Of a stretch of DNA of 64,000 bases, positions 27,414 to 37,456 are shown piece after piece (within the stretch, counting starts at the first letter, position 1; each line of letters starts with the position of its first letter). The stretch spans positions 6,220,991 through 6,284,990 of the forward strand of contig NZ_CP020038.1 of NCBI RefSeq assembly GCF_002157225.2. Direction: 5' to 3'. This DNA comes from Agarilytica rhodophyticola. Its GTDB lineage: Bacteria; Pseudomonadota; Gammaproteobacteria; Pseudomonadales; Cellvibrionaceae. Made by a program: the position numbers and the translations under genes. Under the pieces are notes generated by a model that did not search any database, had not been told where the DNA came from, and saw only the letters and a program-made list of their open reading frames with translations.

Positions 27414-28328
27414 TATTGCATCCCCTTTTTTTATGCTGAGCTTGCACGGACTTAATCTTATCTCTCCTTGGCGCCTCTCAATAGGAATAAAGTCTAAGCC
27501 ACTGGACTCAAATGCTTTTCTTGAGCGATAAATCAATAAATTTAAATGTGTTGGCTCAATACCCAAAGCACTGATTAATAAGTCTGTCGATAACCAACCA
27601 TGTTCGCTCACAGCAATGCCGGATTTTTCATCATCAATACAACGTCGCGCTAACTCTAGTAATAATGAATGATGGGCTTTGTAGCCAAAATCCTTTTGTC
27701 CAGTATCAGAGCTTGCGTTAATACCAACGTTTTCTTCATTGAGACTAACATTGAAGGTCAAGGTCGGCAGAGACACATCCGCTCGTTTTATGATTTGTGT
27801 CACCGTATTAAAAATCACATCATTTGGGTAGAAATGCCATAATTGATCGGCAAACATCAGGGTAGAGCCGTGGCGAATGTTATACACCCTTTCGCCCTCC
27901 TCAACCATCCAGCTATTATCTTGTTTAGTAATTAACAACTCTACTTTGCCTTCGCTGGGCAAGATATTGCAATGATCGTCGAGCTCCACATAGCGTTCAC
28001 TATCCTTATCGACCAGTACAGGCTTAGGAGCACGATCATCAGAAAATAGCCAAGCTTCCTTGGATTCACCAGGAAAGGTTATTTTATCGCCAACAGAAAG
28101 CTTTGTTTTTCCTTTTGGTAAGCTTTTTTTGTTAAGCCAAGTGCCATTTTTACTCTTATCTTCAATAACCCAAGAGTCTTTGTTGTAGCTCAAAATACAA
28201 TGTATACGTGAGCATAGAGGATTTGTCAGCAAAGTATCTGCAGCACCCATATCACGACCCAAAGTGTGATTAGATTTCAGATAAATACTGCGGCTTTTAT
28301 CCAGTGTTGTAATCAGTCCCACTTTCAA
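27390..28328 (-). CDS. FHA-domain protein with C-terminal winged-helix-like region
   Basis: This 312-residue protein has an N-terminal FHA domain (about 18-90) with the usual phosphothreonine-binding marks: GRD, SRIHC and NGTWLN. A second beta-rich stretch follows (about 110-170). Residues about 215-300 (HGWLSTDLLISAL...THLNLLIYRSRKAFES...IERRQGEIRLSP) read like a winged-helix DNA-binding domain of the OmpR type. It may therefore read out kinase phosphorylation at a promoter. The start seems to be TTG at 28328, without a clear Shine-Dalgarno, so the exact N-terminus is uncertain. It converges with the trefoil gene and lies about 2.7 kb from the kinase gene. Confidence 0.7.
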   Translation of the reverse strand: MKVGLITTLDKSRSIYLKSNHTLGRDMGAADTLLTNPLCSRIHCILSYNKDSWVIEDKSKNGTWLNKKSLPKGKTKLSVGDKITFPGESKEAWLFSDDRAPKPVLVDKDSERYVELDDHCNILPSEGKVELLITKQDNSWMVEEGERVYNIRHGSTLMFADQLWHFYPNDVIFNTVTQIIKRADVSLPTLTFNVSLNEENVGINASSDTGQKDFGYKAHHSLLLELARRCIDDEKSGIAVSEHGWLSTDLLISALGIEPTHLNLLIYRSRKAFESSGLDFIPIERRQGEIRLSPCKLSIKKGDAILNYDRAS

Positions 28329-28469
28329 ATACCCAATTCTTTTTGAGTAATAATAGTAACATAGTGAGAAGGAAACAAAATCTAAGTAATTCGATATTAG
28401 TAACTACAAGCCATTTCTATTAATTGGTTTATATCGATTCCTGATTTAGGAAGAGTTGTTGGATGGCAT

Positions 28470-28521
28470 GATATAGGCCTATTCAAATGCCGCCAACGAG
28501 CTTTCGAATAGGCCTGATATC
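28470..28521 (-). terminator. Strong hairpin just after the GH86 gene
   Basis: AGGCCTATTC (28475-28484) pairs perfectly with GAATAGGCCT (28506-28515), and GATAT/ATATC outside a one-base bulge extends it to about 15 bp. It starts two bases after the GH86 stop. There is no clear T-run, so it may terminate factor-dependently or protect the mRNA 3' end. Confidence 0.55.
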
Positions 28522-28523
28522 GC

Positions 28524-31112
28524 TTACTGTAGTTCAAGCTTCCATTGCTGATTGGCACCGCCGTGGTATTGCCACTGTTGTACGCTCGCACCATTTTTTG
28601 TGGAAGTACTACTAGCGTCTAAAGCTTTACCGCTATGCACAGCTGTTAGAGAAAAATATCCATTGTCTAAGCTCTTTACCACCCATTGCTGATTAGCAGA
28701 AGCATAATATTCCCATTGATGAACTTGAGCGCCATTGGTTCCTCTTGCACCACGTATATCCAGAGCTTTGCCACTATTTTGGTTAATGATTTTATAAGTG
28801 TCGTCAGATAAGCGGGTAAACTTCCATTTTTGGTTAGGCCCATTAAAATAATCCCACTGATGTACAATACCACCGTCATTTTTAGAATATTGTTTAACAT
28901 CTACAGCTTTCCCACTAAAGCGAGAAATAATCGCATATGTACCGTCTTCAATAACTGCATCGTCTGTACTGGTATCTTCAACACTGATATTATTTACATG
29001 CACTATATCTATATTTTTTTCCCAATCAGTACCTACAGGGCGGATACTCAACTTTAACAAATATTCGTGTTCACCCGCTTGTGGTGCTGTATCTGGCTTA
29101 AGGTTAATAGTCTCAGTTCCAGAGCCAGCATCAACGGTAACTTTAGCACTAGTTAAATATTTATTCCCCTTCCACATTTCAAGTACGATATCGCGTTTTT
29201 GATTAGCGCTATAACTGATATTAAAAGGATAGTTAGTAGCTATGGGAAGCGTAGTAATACTATTTGTAAAAGAAATAATATCTTCAGCAATATCTTCACC
29301 ATCACGCACTTCAAGCACAACTGAACTCACACGACCACCGCTATCAGGAAATGTAATCTCAACGCTATTCTTAGCTCTTAGAATTGAAGAGTTAAATGGT
29401 ACCTTAATTGCCCCAAAAAAATCATTGCGCGTTCGTTGGTCACCGCCGGCCCAATTATTAGGCACATTAATAGAGTGACCATTTATAGAAATTTTTGGTT
29501 TTTTAGACCTATTGTGCTTACGACCAATACTAAACTTTAAAAGTGATTGTCCACTACCAGATGATACATTATTAAAATTGAACTTTATCGCTTTATTTGC
29601 AGAAATTTTTTGTAAATGCTGATCGGAATAATATGTCTTAATATCTTCTCTTTTTGCAGGGGATATAGTATTAACAAATGTATATTCTAATACGACAGTC
29701 TCTCCTGGCACTAATGATAAGGATGAGAGCGTTGATACTTTTTGATCTTTATAGACCGGCTTGTTATTAGGATAAATTTCTAATGATTTTTTTCTAATTG
29801 ATACAACTTCAGCCATGTCATTTATAAAAGTCAGATCTACTGTTTCTCTAACATCAGCTAGACTATTTAATGCAACATAAGCCTTTTTACCATTTACAAA
29901 AGTGTGTACTTGAATATCGGGATTGCTAGAATCAGATTTTACACGTACACCACCTACATTGCTCCAAAGTTTATAAAAATTAATACGAGGTGTCCAAAAA
30001 AACTTAGTTGGCTTACCATTTTTAATACTCCTTGGATCTGGGCGAAGTAAATCGGCTCCATAGGGCTGCCAATTATTTTTACTACTATAGTACCAGGGGC
30101 TTTTGGGGGTGATAAATGGAATAGTAGTGAGTAAACGATCCTGCCTATTTAGCAATTGAAAGAGCATATTGTTAATAGAGCGAACGGACTGAATACTTTT
30201 AATATCACTATAGAGATCGCCGTAACCATCTTCAATGCCGCCGTATTCACTAATAGTAATAGGCTTTACTTTGTTCCATTTAAAATGGCTGTAGGTTTCC
30301 ATCAAATCAAGTATTGCATCTAGATTACTCCCAGAGCGTTGGCTATTAGCACCTGTAACATTTACGCCATCATAAGGATGAACAGAAAAAGAATCCATAT
30401 AAGGCCCTGCTACATCCATGAAATACTTCATTCTGTCGTTAAAATGAGAAAAGTCTTTAAGCTCCATTGAAGGCCAAGCGCTAGAATAACCAATAACCTT
30501 TGTACTAATACCTTCTTGATCAAACCTTTTACCAATTTCCTTAAATAGGTCAGTCATCTGCTTACGAGCCAGTTTGCCATCAATACCAAACTCATGAGAA
30601 TGTACAAAAGGCTCATTCATTGGTTCGTAATAGAGAGGACGCGTCTCATCATCAAAGTAGTGTTTAAAATAATTAGCTGCCCATTTAGCTGCATTAACCG
30701 GATTTTCTCCAGCCTGATACACTTTTTTAGGATGATCTGTAACGATGAAATTATTAGACGCAAAATCTTTATAAAGTGGGTTCTTTTTAGTCTTTCTAAT
30801 ATTATTTTTACCTTCATATTTAGCCGAACCAGCACTTGGATAAGGCGCATCAAATGAAGTAAATGGACTATAAAACCCTCGACCTGATCCTACATTAAGC
30901 TCATTGATCAGATAATTTAATTCATTTTTACTTAAAACACTTGGTAAACCACCGTGGATATTAAAGTATTTACTTCTATCTAATTTTGAAACTCCACCAA
31001 TATATCTTTGAGTATCAAGATCAAGAGTTACCGACGTTTTGGCGTTTGCTATTGCAGATAAAGCAAACGCTGTACAAAAAGATAACGTTTTCATTTTTCT
31101 GGAAAAAATCAT
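28524..31112 (-). CDS. Secreted GH86 beta-agarase/porphyranase with C-terminal CBM13
   Basis: This 862-residue exported enzyme has a signal peptide (about 1-24) and a GH86 catalytic barrel (about 28-400). It opens with RYIGGVSKLDRSKYFNIHGG and has acid/base E167 in EPMNEPF and nucleophile E289 in ITISEYGG. Beta-sandwich domains follow (about 400-720). A ricin-type trefoil (CBM13, about 730-862) ends it, with three repeats each closing in a QxW motif (NQKW, NQQW, NQQW) and typical SGKALD loops. It should hydrolyse agarose or porphyran outside the cell. AAAGG eight bases before the ATG at 31112 supports this start over the internal ATG seven codons on. A 1.1-kb non-coding region lies upstream. 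Agarase versus porphyranase cannot be decided here. Confidence 0.9.
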   Translation of the reverse strand: MIFSRKMKTLSFCTAFALSAIANAKTSVTLDLDTQRYIGGVSKLDRSKYFNIHGGLPSVLSKNELNYLINELNVGSGRGFYSPFTSFDAPYPSAGSAKYEGKNNIRKTKKNPLYKDFASNNFIVTDHPKKVYQAGENPVNAAKWAANYFKHYFDDETRPLYYEPMNEPFVHSHEFGIDGKLARKQMTDLFKEIGKRFDQEGISTKVIGYSSAWPSMELKDFSHFNDRMKYFMDVAGPYMDSFSVHPYDGVNVTGANSQRSGSNLDAILDLMETYSHFKWNKVKPITISEYGGIEDGYGDLYSDIKSIQSVRSINNMLFQLLNRQDRLLTTIPFITPKSPWYYSSKNNWQPYGADLLRPDPRSIKNGKPTKFFWTPRINFYKLWSNVGGVRVKSDSSNPDIQVHTFVNGKKAYVALNSLADVRETVDLTFINDMAEVVSIRKKSLEIYPNNKPVYKDQKVSTLSSLSLVPGETVVLEYTFVNTISPAKREDIKTYYSDQHLQKISANKAIKFNFNNVSSGSGQSLLKFSIGRKHNRSKKPKISINGHSINVPNNWAGGDQRTRNDFFGAIKVPFNSSILRAKNSVEITFPDSGGRVSSVVLEVRDGEDIAEDIISFTNSITTLPIATNYPFNISYSANQKRDIVLEMWKGNKYLTSAKVTVDAGSGTETINLKPDTAPQAGEHEYLLKLSIRPVGTDWEKNIDIVHVNNISVEDTSTDDAVIEDGTYAIISRFSGKAVDVKQYSKNDGGIVHQWDYFNGPNQKWKFTRLSDDTYKIINQNSGKALDIRGARGTNGAQVHQWEYYASANQQWVVKSLDNGYFSLTAVHSGKALDASSTSTKNGASVQQWQYHGGANQQWKLELQ

Positions 31113-32274
31113 CGCTATGGCCTTTTATTTATTTTAGGGGAGTAAGAAATGGAATTAATTAAATTAAATCATAAATTAATTTTTCTGATGTAGACCAAAT
31201 CACAAGTTGAAAAAATCAAGATAACAAAGATTATTTTTCACGAAAAATAAATTTATTTAGTGTAATTTTTTTTAGTAAAATCAAATAAACGACACAATAA
31301 ATACAAATCAAATGGCAGGTTACTTAAACACACAACCTTTTTTCATATATTAGTTAATACATAAATAATATTTACATATTGATTTATTCATTAAAATAAA
31401 AAATATCGCTCTAAGAAATCAATATAAAACGTAAACCAAGATTTTTGGTCAAATATTTTTATTTACACAAAAATTCGATAAAATCGACCACCCTCTAGCA
31501 TTCTACATTGGCATTAAATTTTTCTTACTTAAAACAATTAATAAAATTCTTAGTAAGATTTTATATACTAATCAAAAAGTAATAATATCGATCATCTTGT
31601 TAAATACTTGAATCGGTAGTCAGGTTGTTTTTATTTAAAATATAGCATCGTTAAATATTCGAAGCTCATCACCAAATTACGCTAATATTTATACATTTAT
31701 ACAACAAGTATTTTTTTGTTAGAAATATTAGATCTGAAGTCAAATAAGAATGAGCAGCAGCACATTACTTTTTGGATAAAGAGATAAATTCTTAGCCTTA
31801 ACATCATCGCGTTGGATATTCAGAAACTATATATATTTTTAAATTCGAAAATTAATTTTTAATGATGCACGACTATATATTTCTTCTGGCAAAGAAAAAA
31901 ATATAGTTTTTCCAAGGCAAGAATTCATACATTCTAAAAATCATAACGGCTAGGTTTCGTTAACAATATCTGTGTATTTGCTATGAATTCTGAGAAACAT
32001 ACCCATTAGAATAAAAACTTAAAATATCCCAAAAATATCACAAATAAAGATTATCTATCACACCAATATCAATTTTAAATCCACCGAAGTTACTCTCTCC
32101 AACTTATTATTTATCACTATTTTATTATTAAGAAAATCAATAACGTTAATAGCAAAAAAAATATCATTATTTAAAAAGATTTAGTGCAACCATTTATTTT
32201 TCGTTTCGTAAAGTTACTCATATGTCATTCATTGAATACAACCTCCAAGATAATCACAATAGAGAAGCTTTAAA
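31113..32274. other. Long AT-rich intergenic region between divergent GH86 and CHRD genes
   Basis: About 1.16 kb without a supported gene or RNA. It should hold the promoters of both flanking genes. No operator could be assigned with confidence. Confidence 0.4.
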
Positions 32275-35200
32275 ATGAAACTTTCACATTTATTGTCAGC
32301 AATGAGTATTGCTGCTGCTATCACAGCTTGTGGTGGTAGCGGTGGTAATTCTTCTAACCCGACACCAACACCTACACCAGCAACGCCAACTGTAACGCCA
32401 TCACCAACGATAAGCCCAACACCTGTCGTGACCCCAACACCAACTCCAACAGTTGGAACCATTCGTGGCGTTATCGACGAGATGTTGCCTTCAACACAAA
32501 TACCTTCATACGCCTTACCATCAACGGTAATTCCTTCAGAAGTTTTACCTTCAGCTGCACTGCCGTCAGAAGTATTGGTATCAAGAGTGTTAGACTCTAG
32601 TGAAGAAACCTCCAGTAGCAATAATGAGAGAAGTATTCGTCTTACATTAGAAAGAGATCAGGAAGTTAACGTAAACGGCTCATTCACTCAAGTTGAAGCT
32701 AATGTTAATGCAAGCGCAGAAGGCTTACTAACAGTTAACACGGTAACAGGCGCTATTAGCGGTAGTGTGACGGCATCTAATATTGATGAGGATGATCTCA
32801 TCACGGCTGTACATATTCATTCTGGTTTCGCAGGTCTTAATGGCTCGGTATTAATAGGGCTTGAGGCTGATAGCTCAGATAACAATGTCTACAGAATTGC
32901 CAATGGCGCTAATATTAGTGATTTTGCGAATGTAGCGGGTAATGATATTCAGACGTTCCTTGCCGGTGGCTGGTATTTCAATTTACATACACAATCCAAC
33001 CCAGCAGGGCAACTACGCGGACAAATCGTGACTGACGATGCTTCAGTAGTGAGAGTGGAACTGTCGGGTGATCAAGAAAACCCTACTGTTGACACTGAAG
33101 CAAAAGCCGTTGGTTACTTCACTTATTATCAAGGCAACGATGAAGTTGTTGCTAATGTACAAGCTATTGGTTTCGAAGCAACTGCCGCTCATATTCACGG
33201 AGGTTTCGCGGGCGCAAATGGTAATGTTGTTATCGGCTTAAACGATATCAGTAATGTAGTACAAAACGCACCTGCGGGCTCATTTTGGACAACACCTAGT
33301 AATTCAGAATTTGTAAATCGCACCGGCGCGTTAAATGGAGGCTACTACTTCAACGTACATTCTGCCGCTAACCCTGGTGGTGAAGTGCGTGGTCAAATAC
33401 TACCTGAAAATGTTGAAGCCGTGCGCGTAACCTTGCAGACTGAACAAGAAATTCCAGAAGTTGACACACCAGCCTCTGATGCAGTTAAGGGTCTTGGCTA
33501 CGTTACCTTTAATCGCGTTAATGAATTTGTTCAAGCCAATGTTTCAGTTGAAGGCTTTACTGGCACAGCAGCTCATATCCACTCTGGTTTTGCCGGTACT
33601 CAAGGCGATGTTATTTTGGTTTTAGACGAGGTCGCTGACTCTAACGGTACCATGTTCTCAAGCCCAAATAACTCAGCCATTATCAATCTACTGGGCCTAG
33701 ATTCAGGACATTATTACTTGAATGTTCATTCGGCAGAGAACCCTGCAGGTGAAGTTCGTGGTCAAGTATTAACCTCTACCTCTCAAGCAGTTCGTGTTGA
33801 GCTAAACGGCGCACAGGAAAATCCACCTATCGACAATAGCATTATTCCTAATGCTAGCGCCTTGGGTTACCTTACAGTGAATACCGAGACACAGGATATT
33901 TATGCTAACGTCCGTACTCGTGGCTTTGAAGCAACTGCTGTACATATTCATTCAGGTTTTGCAGGTAAAAATGGTGATGTCATTATCCCACTAGAAGACG
34001 TTAGCCCAGACGGCTCATCAGGCACTGTGTTCCAGTCGCCAGCCAATTCACAAGCAGCGAATTTAACTAACTTGCTTAATGGCGGCTACTACTTGAATGT
34101 TCACACGTCTGCTAATCCCAGCGGTGAAGTACGTGGTCAAATTACGCCAAAGAATGTACAAGCAGTTCGCGTAAAATTGCAGACAGAACAAGAAGTACCA
34201 GAAGTCGAAACACCTGCAGCTGATGATATTAGTGGTCTAGCTTACTTCACATTTAACGCTGAAAATTCATTTGTGAATGCAAACTTGAACGTTGCTGGCT
34301 TCGAAGGTACTGCTGCACATATTCACGCAGGCCGAGCTGGGAAGACAGGCAATGTTATTCTCGTTCTAGACGAAGTAGACGGCTCTAATGGTTCTATGTT
34401 CCAAAGTAGAGCCGATGCCGCAGTGGTAAATTTAGCAGGCTTAAACTCCGGCAACTACTACTTTAATGTGCATTCTGAGGTAAACCCTGCAGGGGAAATG
34501 CGTGGCCAAATTCTACCACACGGAGTTCAGAGCGTTCGAGTAGAGTTGTCAGGTGAGCAAGAAGTACCACCGGTTAGTGATGCTGTGATTGATAACGCAA
34601 GTGCGATCGGTTACTTCACTTACACTGATTCTGGTTATGTATTTGCTAATGTACGTACACGAGGTTTCGAAGCGACAGCCGCACATATTCACGGTGGTTT
34701 TGCTGGTAATAATGGCAATGTAATTATTGGCCTTGAAGACGCAAGCGAAGCTGATTCACCAGGAACATTCTTCCAGTCACCAGCAAACTCTAGGGTTGCT
34801 AACATGCAAAACTTAATGAATGGTGGATATTATCTTAATGTACATACTTCACAGAATGCTCCTGGAGAAGTTCGCGGTCAAATCACCCCCAAGGGCGTAC
34901 AGGCTGTTAGAGTTAAATTACAAACTGAACAAGAAGTTCCAGAAGTTGCTTCACCAGCAAGTGATGACGTCGGCGGCATAGGTTATTTCACTTTTAATGA
35001 AAACAATCTATTTGTTAATACGACTATTACACTAAATGGTTTTGAAGGTACTGCTGCCCATGTTCACGCTGGTAGAGCTGGTACAGCAGGTAATGTTATT
35101 ATTGTTCTTAATGAAGTGGATGGTTCTAATGGCACTGTATTCCAAAGTGCTCCTGATGCAGCAATCGTAAACTTAAATGGTTTAAACTCAGGTAACTATT

Positions 35201-35949
35201 ACCTCAATGTTCACTCACTCGAAAATCCTGCCGGCGAAGTACGTGGCCAAGTTTTACCACGTGGCGTGCAAGCGACTCGAGTAGTACTAACAGGAACTCA
35301 GGAAAATCCTCCTGTAACAAATCCAGTTATCGATGATGCAAGTGCTCTAGGCTATATTACCTTCACCGATGCAGGAAGTATTTTTGCTAACGTACGCACT
35401 CGTGGATTTATAGCGACAGCAGCTCATATTCACAGTGGCTTTGCCGGTACTAATGGTGCAGTTATCATTGGTCTTGAAGATGTAAGTGCAGAAGGTCAAA
35501 CAGGCACTTTCTTTCAATCTCCAGCAAATTCAAGTGTCGTTAACATGCAAAATTTCTTAAGTGGAGGCTACTACTTTAACGTGCATACAAACCAAAACGC
35601 TCCTGGGGAAGTACGTGGACAAATTGTGACAGCAAATAGCGCGGTATTAAGAGCAGAATTAGATGCTTCACAAGCAATTCCTGCAGATACTATTTCGGCA
35701 ACGGGCATTGGTTATTTAACAGTGACAGATAAAGATAATGGTCTATTTATTTCTAATGTTACTTTAAATGGCTTCAGCGAAGCAGATGTAACAGTCAATA
35801 CTGGAGGAGACAACAACCAAGTATTTGTTGAGCTTATCGAGAACAGTGAAATACCTGGTACATTTAGCAGTCCCTCAGCAAGCGTACGTAGCTTGCCCGG
35901 TTTATTAAATGGTGCTTACTCATTTGAAGCACAAGGTATCACCAACTAA
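32275..35949 (+). CDS. Large lipoprotein with eight CHRD domains
   Basis: This 1224-residue protein begins with a lipoprotein signal (ITACGGS, Cys19), then a Thr-Pro stalk (about 30-60) and a stretch of five-residue LPSxx/IPSxx units (about 73-106). From about 120 on it consists of CHRD-type domains. Each starts with a VRVxLxxxQExP strand, has HIHxGxAGxxG in the middle and ends in YYxNVHxxxNPxGExRGQI. Eight are complete and a ninth lacks the HIH motif. Two domain types alternate with a period of 247-248 residues, pointing to duplication of a two-domain unit. CHRD domains are named after chordin; their bacterial role is unknown, perhaps surface binding or adhesion. Its place beside an agarase suggests a cell-surface role. 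An intrinsic terminator follows. Confidence 0.85.
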   Translation: MKLSHLLSAMSIAAAITACGGSGGNSSNPTPTPTPATPTVTPSPTISPTPVVTPTPTPTVGTIRGVIDEMLPSTQIPSYALPSTVIPSEVLPSAALPSEVLVSRVLDSSEETSSSNNERSIRLTLERDQEVNVNGSFTQVEANVNASAEGLLTVNTVTGAISGSVTASNIDEDDLITAVHIHSGFAGLNGSVLIGLEADSSDNNVYRIANGANISDFANVAGNDIQTFLAGGWYFNLHTQSNPAGQLRGQIVTDDASVVRVELSGDQENPTVDTEAKAVGYFTYYQGNDEVVANVQAIGFEATAAHIHGGFAGANGNVVIGLNDISNVVQNAPAGSFWTTPSNSEFVNRTGALNGGYYFNVHSAANPGGEVRGQILPENVEAVRVTLQTEQEIPEVDTPASDAVKGLGYVTFNRVNEFVQANVSVEGFTGTAAHIHSGFAGTQGDVILVLDEVADSNGTMFSSPNNSAIINLLGLDSGHYYLNVHSAENPAGEVRGQVLTSTSQAVRVELNGAQENPPIDNSIIPNASALGYLTVNTETQDIYANVRTRGFEATAVHIHSGFAGKNGDVIIPLEDVSPDGSSGTVFQSPANSQAANLTNLLNGGYYLNVHTSANPSGEVRGQITPKNVQAVRVKLQTEQEVPEVETPAADDISGLAYFTFNAENSFVNANLNVAGFEGTAAHIHAGRAGKTGNVILVLDEVDGSNGSMFQSRADAAVVNLAGLNSGNYYFNVHSEVNPAGEMRGQILPHGVQSVRVELSGEQEVPPVSDAVIDNASAIGYFTYTDSGYVFANVRTRGFEATAAHIHGGFAGNNGNVIIGLEDASEADSPGTFFQSPANSRVANMQNLMNGGYYLNVHTSQNAPGEVRGQITPKGVQAVRVKLQTEQEVPEVASPASDDVGGIGYFTFNENNLFVNTTITLNGFEGTAAHVHAGRAGTAGNVIIVLNEVDGSNGTVFQSAPDAAIVNLNGLNSGNYYLNVHSLENPAGEVRGQVLPRGVQATRVVLTGTQENPPVTNPVIDDASALGYITFTDAGSIFANVRTRGFIATAAHIHSGFAGTNGAVIIGLEDVSAEGQTGTFFQSPANSSVVNMQNFLSGGYYFNVHTNQNAPGEVRGQIVTANSAVLRAELDASQAIPADTISATGIGYLTVTDKDNGLFISNVTLNGFSEADVTVNTGGDNNQVFVELIENSEIPGTFSSPSASVRSLPGLLNGAYSFEAQGITN

Positions 35950-35980
35950 GTTCGGTACAGCTAATTAACACTTACTCTAA

Positions 35981-36006
35981 AGCCCAACTCATGTTGGGCT
36001 TTTTTT
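35981..36006 (+). terminator. Intrinsic terminator of the CHRD lipoprotein gene
   Basis: AGCCCAAC pairs perfectly with GTTGGGCT around a four-base loop (TCAT) and is followed by a run of seven T. It lies about 31 bp after the stop codon, between convergent genes. Confidence 0.9.
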
Positions 36007-36015
36007 ATATGGAAT

Positions 36016-37455
36016 TTAAGGTTTGAATAATGCACCTTTACTAGATTTGATGTAAGTTAGAGCAAGAAATAAAGCCAGTGCAATAAACATTAATAATATG
36101 TTAATCGTAATACCAGACAGATAAAATTCGAAACTAAAAAGTAATATAAGATGGATGAGAGATACCATCAATAGTATACCTGTCAAGATTAACATTAAAA
36201 AATTCTTCTTTACTGCTAAACTATGTGGACTAAAACTGCAGTAAATAGAACAAATTACTTGACTAAAAATAAATAGATATATAACTGGTAGAGCTAGTAA
36301 ACTAGCAAAAGCTGCTAATCCTAAGCTTATAGGAATACCCCAAACAAGAGCACACCATTGTCTATGTAGCCAATTCTCTTGCTTTTTGCAAAGCCATAAA
36401 TTTATACCAGTAACCGAGATTATTGTTAAAGCAAGGCCAAGAATAATATAAAGAGTCCTTACTGCTAGGTTACCGAAATGGCCAAAGTGTAAGCGATATA
36501 CTGAGTAGAGAGCTTGCCTACCAATAGATCCTCCAATCAAATCTTGTCGATTAATAAATTCACCTGAAGAGCGAAATCTAAATATTTCTGAATATGCTAG
36601 TGTTTGAGGAAATGTTGCAGCAAATTCAAAGTATTGTTCCTCTGTTCCGTAATTTTGTATCGCGATATAAATTGGAGAGGCTTCAGGATATTGAGATTCA
36701 ATATATTTATGTGCAATATCAAATCGCAATTCTTGTGGCGCTTCTTGAATAACCGGATCAGAGCCATATATATCATCAAAAAGGGCTTGCCGGTCACCAT
36801 TATAGAAAGCACTGGCAGCTATAACGACAAGCAAGCCCACCATACCAAAAAAAGCTCCAGTGATACCAATCATTAAATGAAAAGGTAAAGCCCAAACAGA
36901 CAATCGATTATGAATGTCGAGCATCTCAATACGTCGATTGCCGCCTATTCGCACTTTAAAGGCATCTTTAACAATACTCGGGTGTGCAATCAATCCAGAG
37001 ATAATTAAGCCAATAAATATTGCACCTATAATGCTTACGATTAAAATACCTATAGTCTTAGGCAAATGTAAGTAAACATGAATATTTTTGACTAATTCCG
37101 TCCAGGGGGCCTCAACTTGTTCAATAATATTTCCCTTTTGATCAACCCACCATTCATTAATATCGCCAGCTACATGAATACGAGGAAGGTCGGCTGTAGG
37201 TAAAACTAGATAAATAGTTTCTGGAGCTTCGTCAACTTTCTGTAAAAAATTTTCTAATGCTACATTGAGTATCGACGGCGGATATTCACTGAACTCTGGA
37301 ATATGCGGCTGCTCCCATCTTTCCCAATATTCTGTAAAAACCAATAAAGTTCCAGTCAGACATAACAGATACATAAAAGTACCAATAGCAAGACCAAGAA
37401 CAGAATGTGAATAAGTTGACTTTAAAATAGTGTTTTTTGAAAAAGGGAACTTCAT
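36016..37455 (-). CDS. PepSY-associated membrane protein of a siderophore-uptake operon
   Basis: This protein of 479 residues has the PepSY-TM layout: an N-terminal helix (HSVLGLAIGTFMYLLCLTGTLLVF), a periplasmic domain, paired central helices with HNRLSVWALPFHLMIGITGAFFG, a second periplasmic part, and a helix-rich C-terminus. Conserved His residues in such helices may bind heme, and members are thought to reduce ferric siderophores or help iron release. It is the last gene after a TonB receptor and a small membrane protein. The frame opens with TTG at 37506, but the ATG at 37455 directly follows the upstream stop (TAA, one base apart), which indicates coupling. Confidence 0.85.
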   Translation of the reverse strand: MKFPFSKNTILKSTYSHSVLGLAIGTFMYLLCLTGTLLVFTEYWERWEQPHIPEFSEYPPSILNVALENFLQKVDEAPETIYLVLPTADLPRIHVAGDINEWWVDQKGNIIEQVEAPWTELVKNIHVYLHLPKTIGILIVSIIGAIFIGLIISGLIAHPSIVKDAFKVRIGGNRRIEMLDIHNRLSVWALPFHLMIGITGAFFGMVGLLVVIAASAFYNGDRQALFDDIYGSDPVIQEAPQELRFDIAHKYIESQYPEASPIYIAIQNYGTEEQYFEFAATFPQTLAYSEIFRFRSSGEFINRQDLIGGSIGRQALYSVYRLHFGHFGNLAVRTLYIILGLALTIISVTGINLWLCKKQENWLHRQWCALVWGIPISLGLAAFASLLALPVIYLFIFSQVICSIYCSFSPHSLAVKKNFLMLILTGILLMVSLIHLILLFSFEFYLSGITINILLMFIALALFLALTYIKSSKGALFKP

Positions 37456-37456
37456 T

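Noticed and set aside
32229-32621. 130-codon minus-strand frame opposite the CHRD gene start
   Set aside because: It is low-complexity (Gly/Val-rich) because it mirrors the Thr-Pro stalk codons of the real lipoprotein gene.
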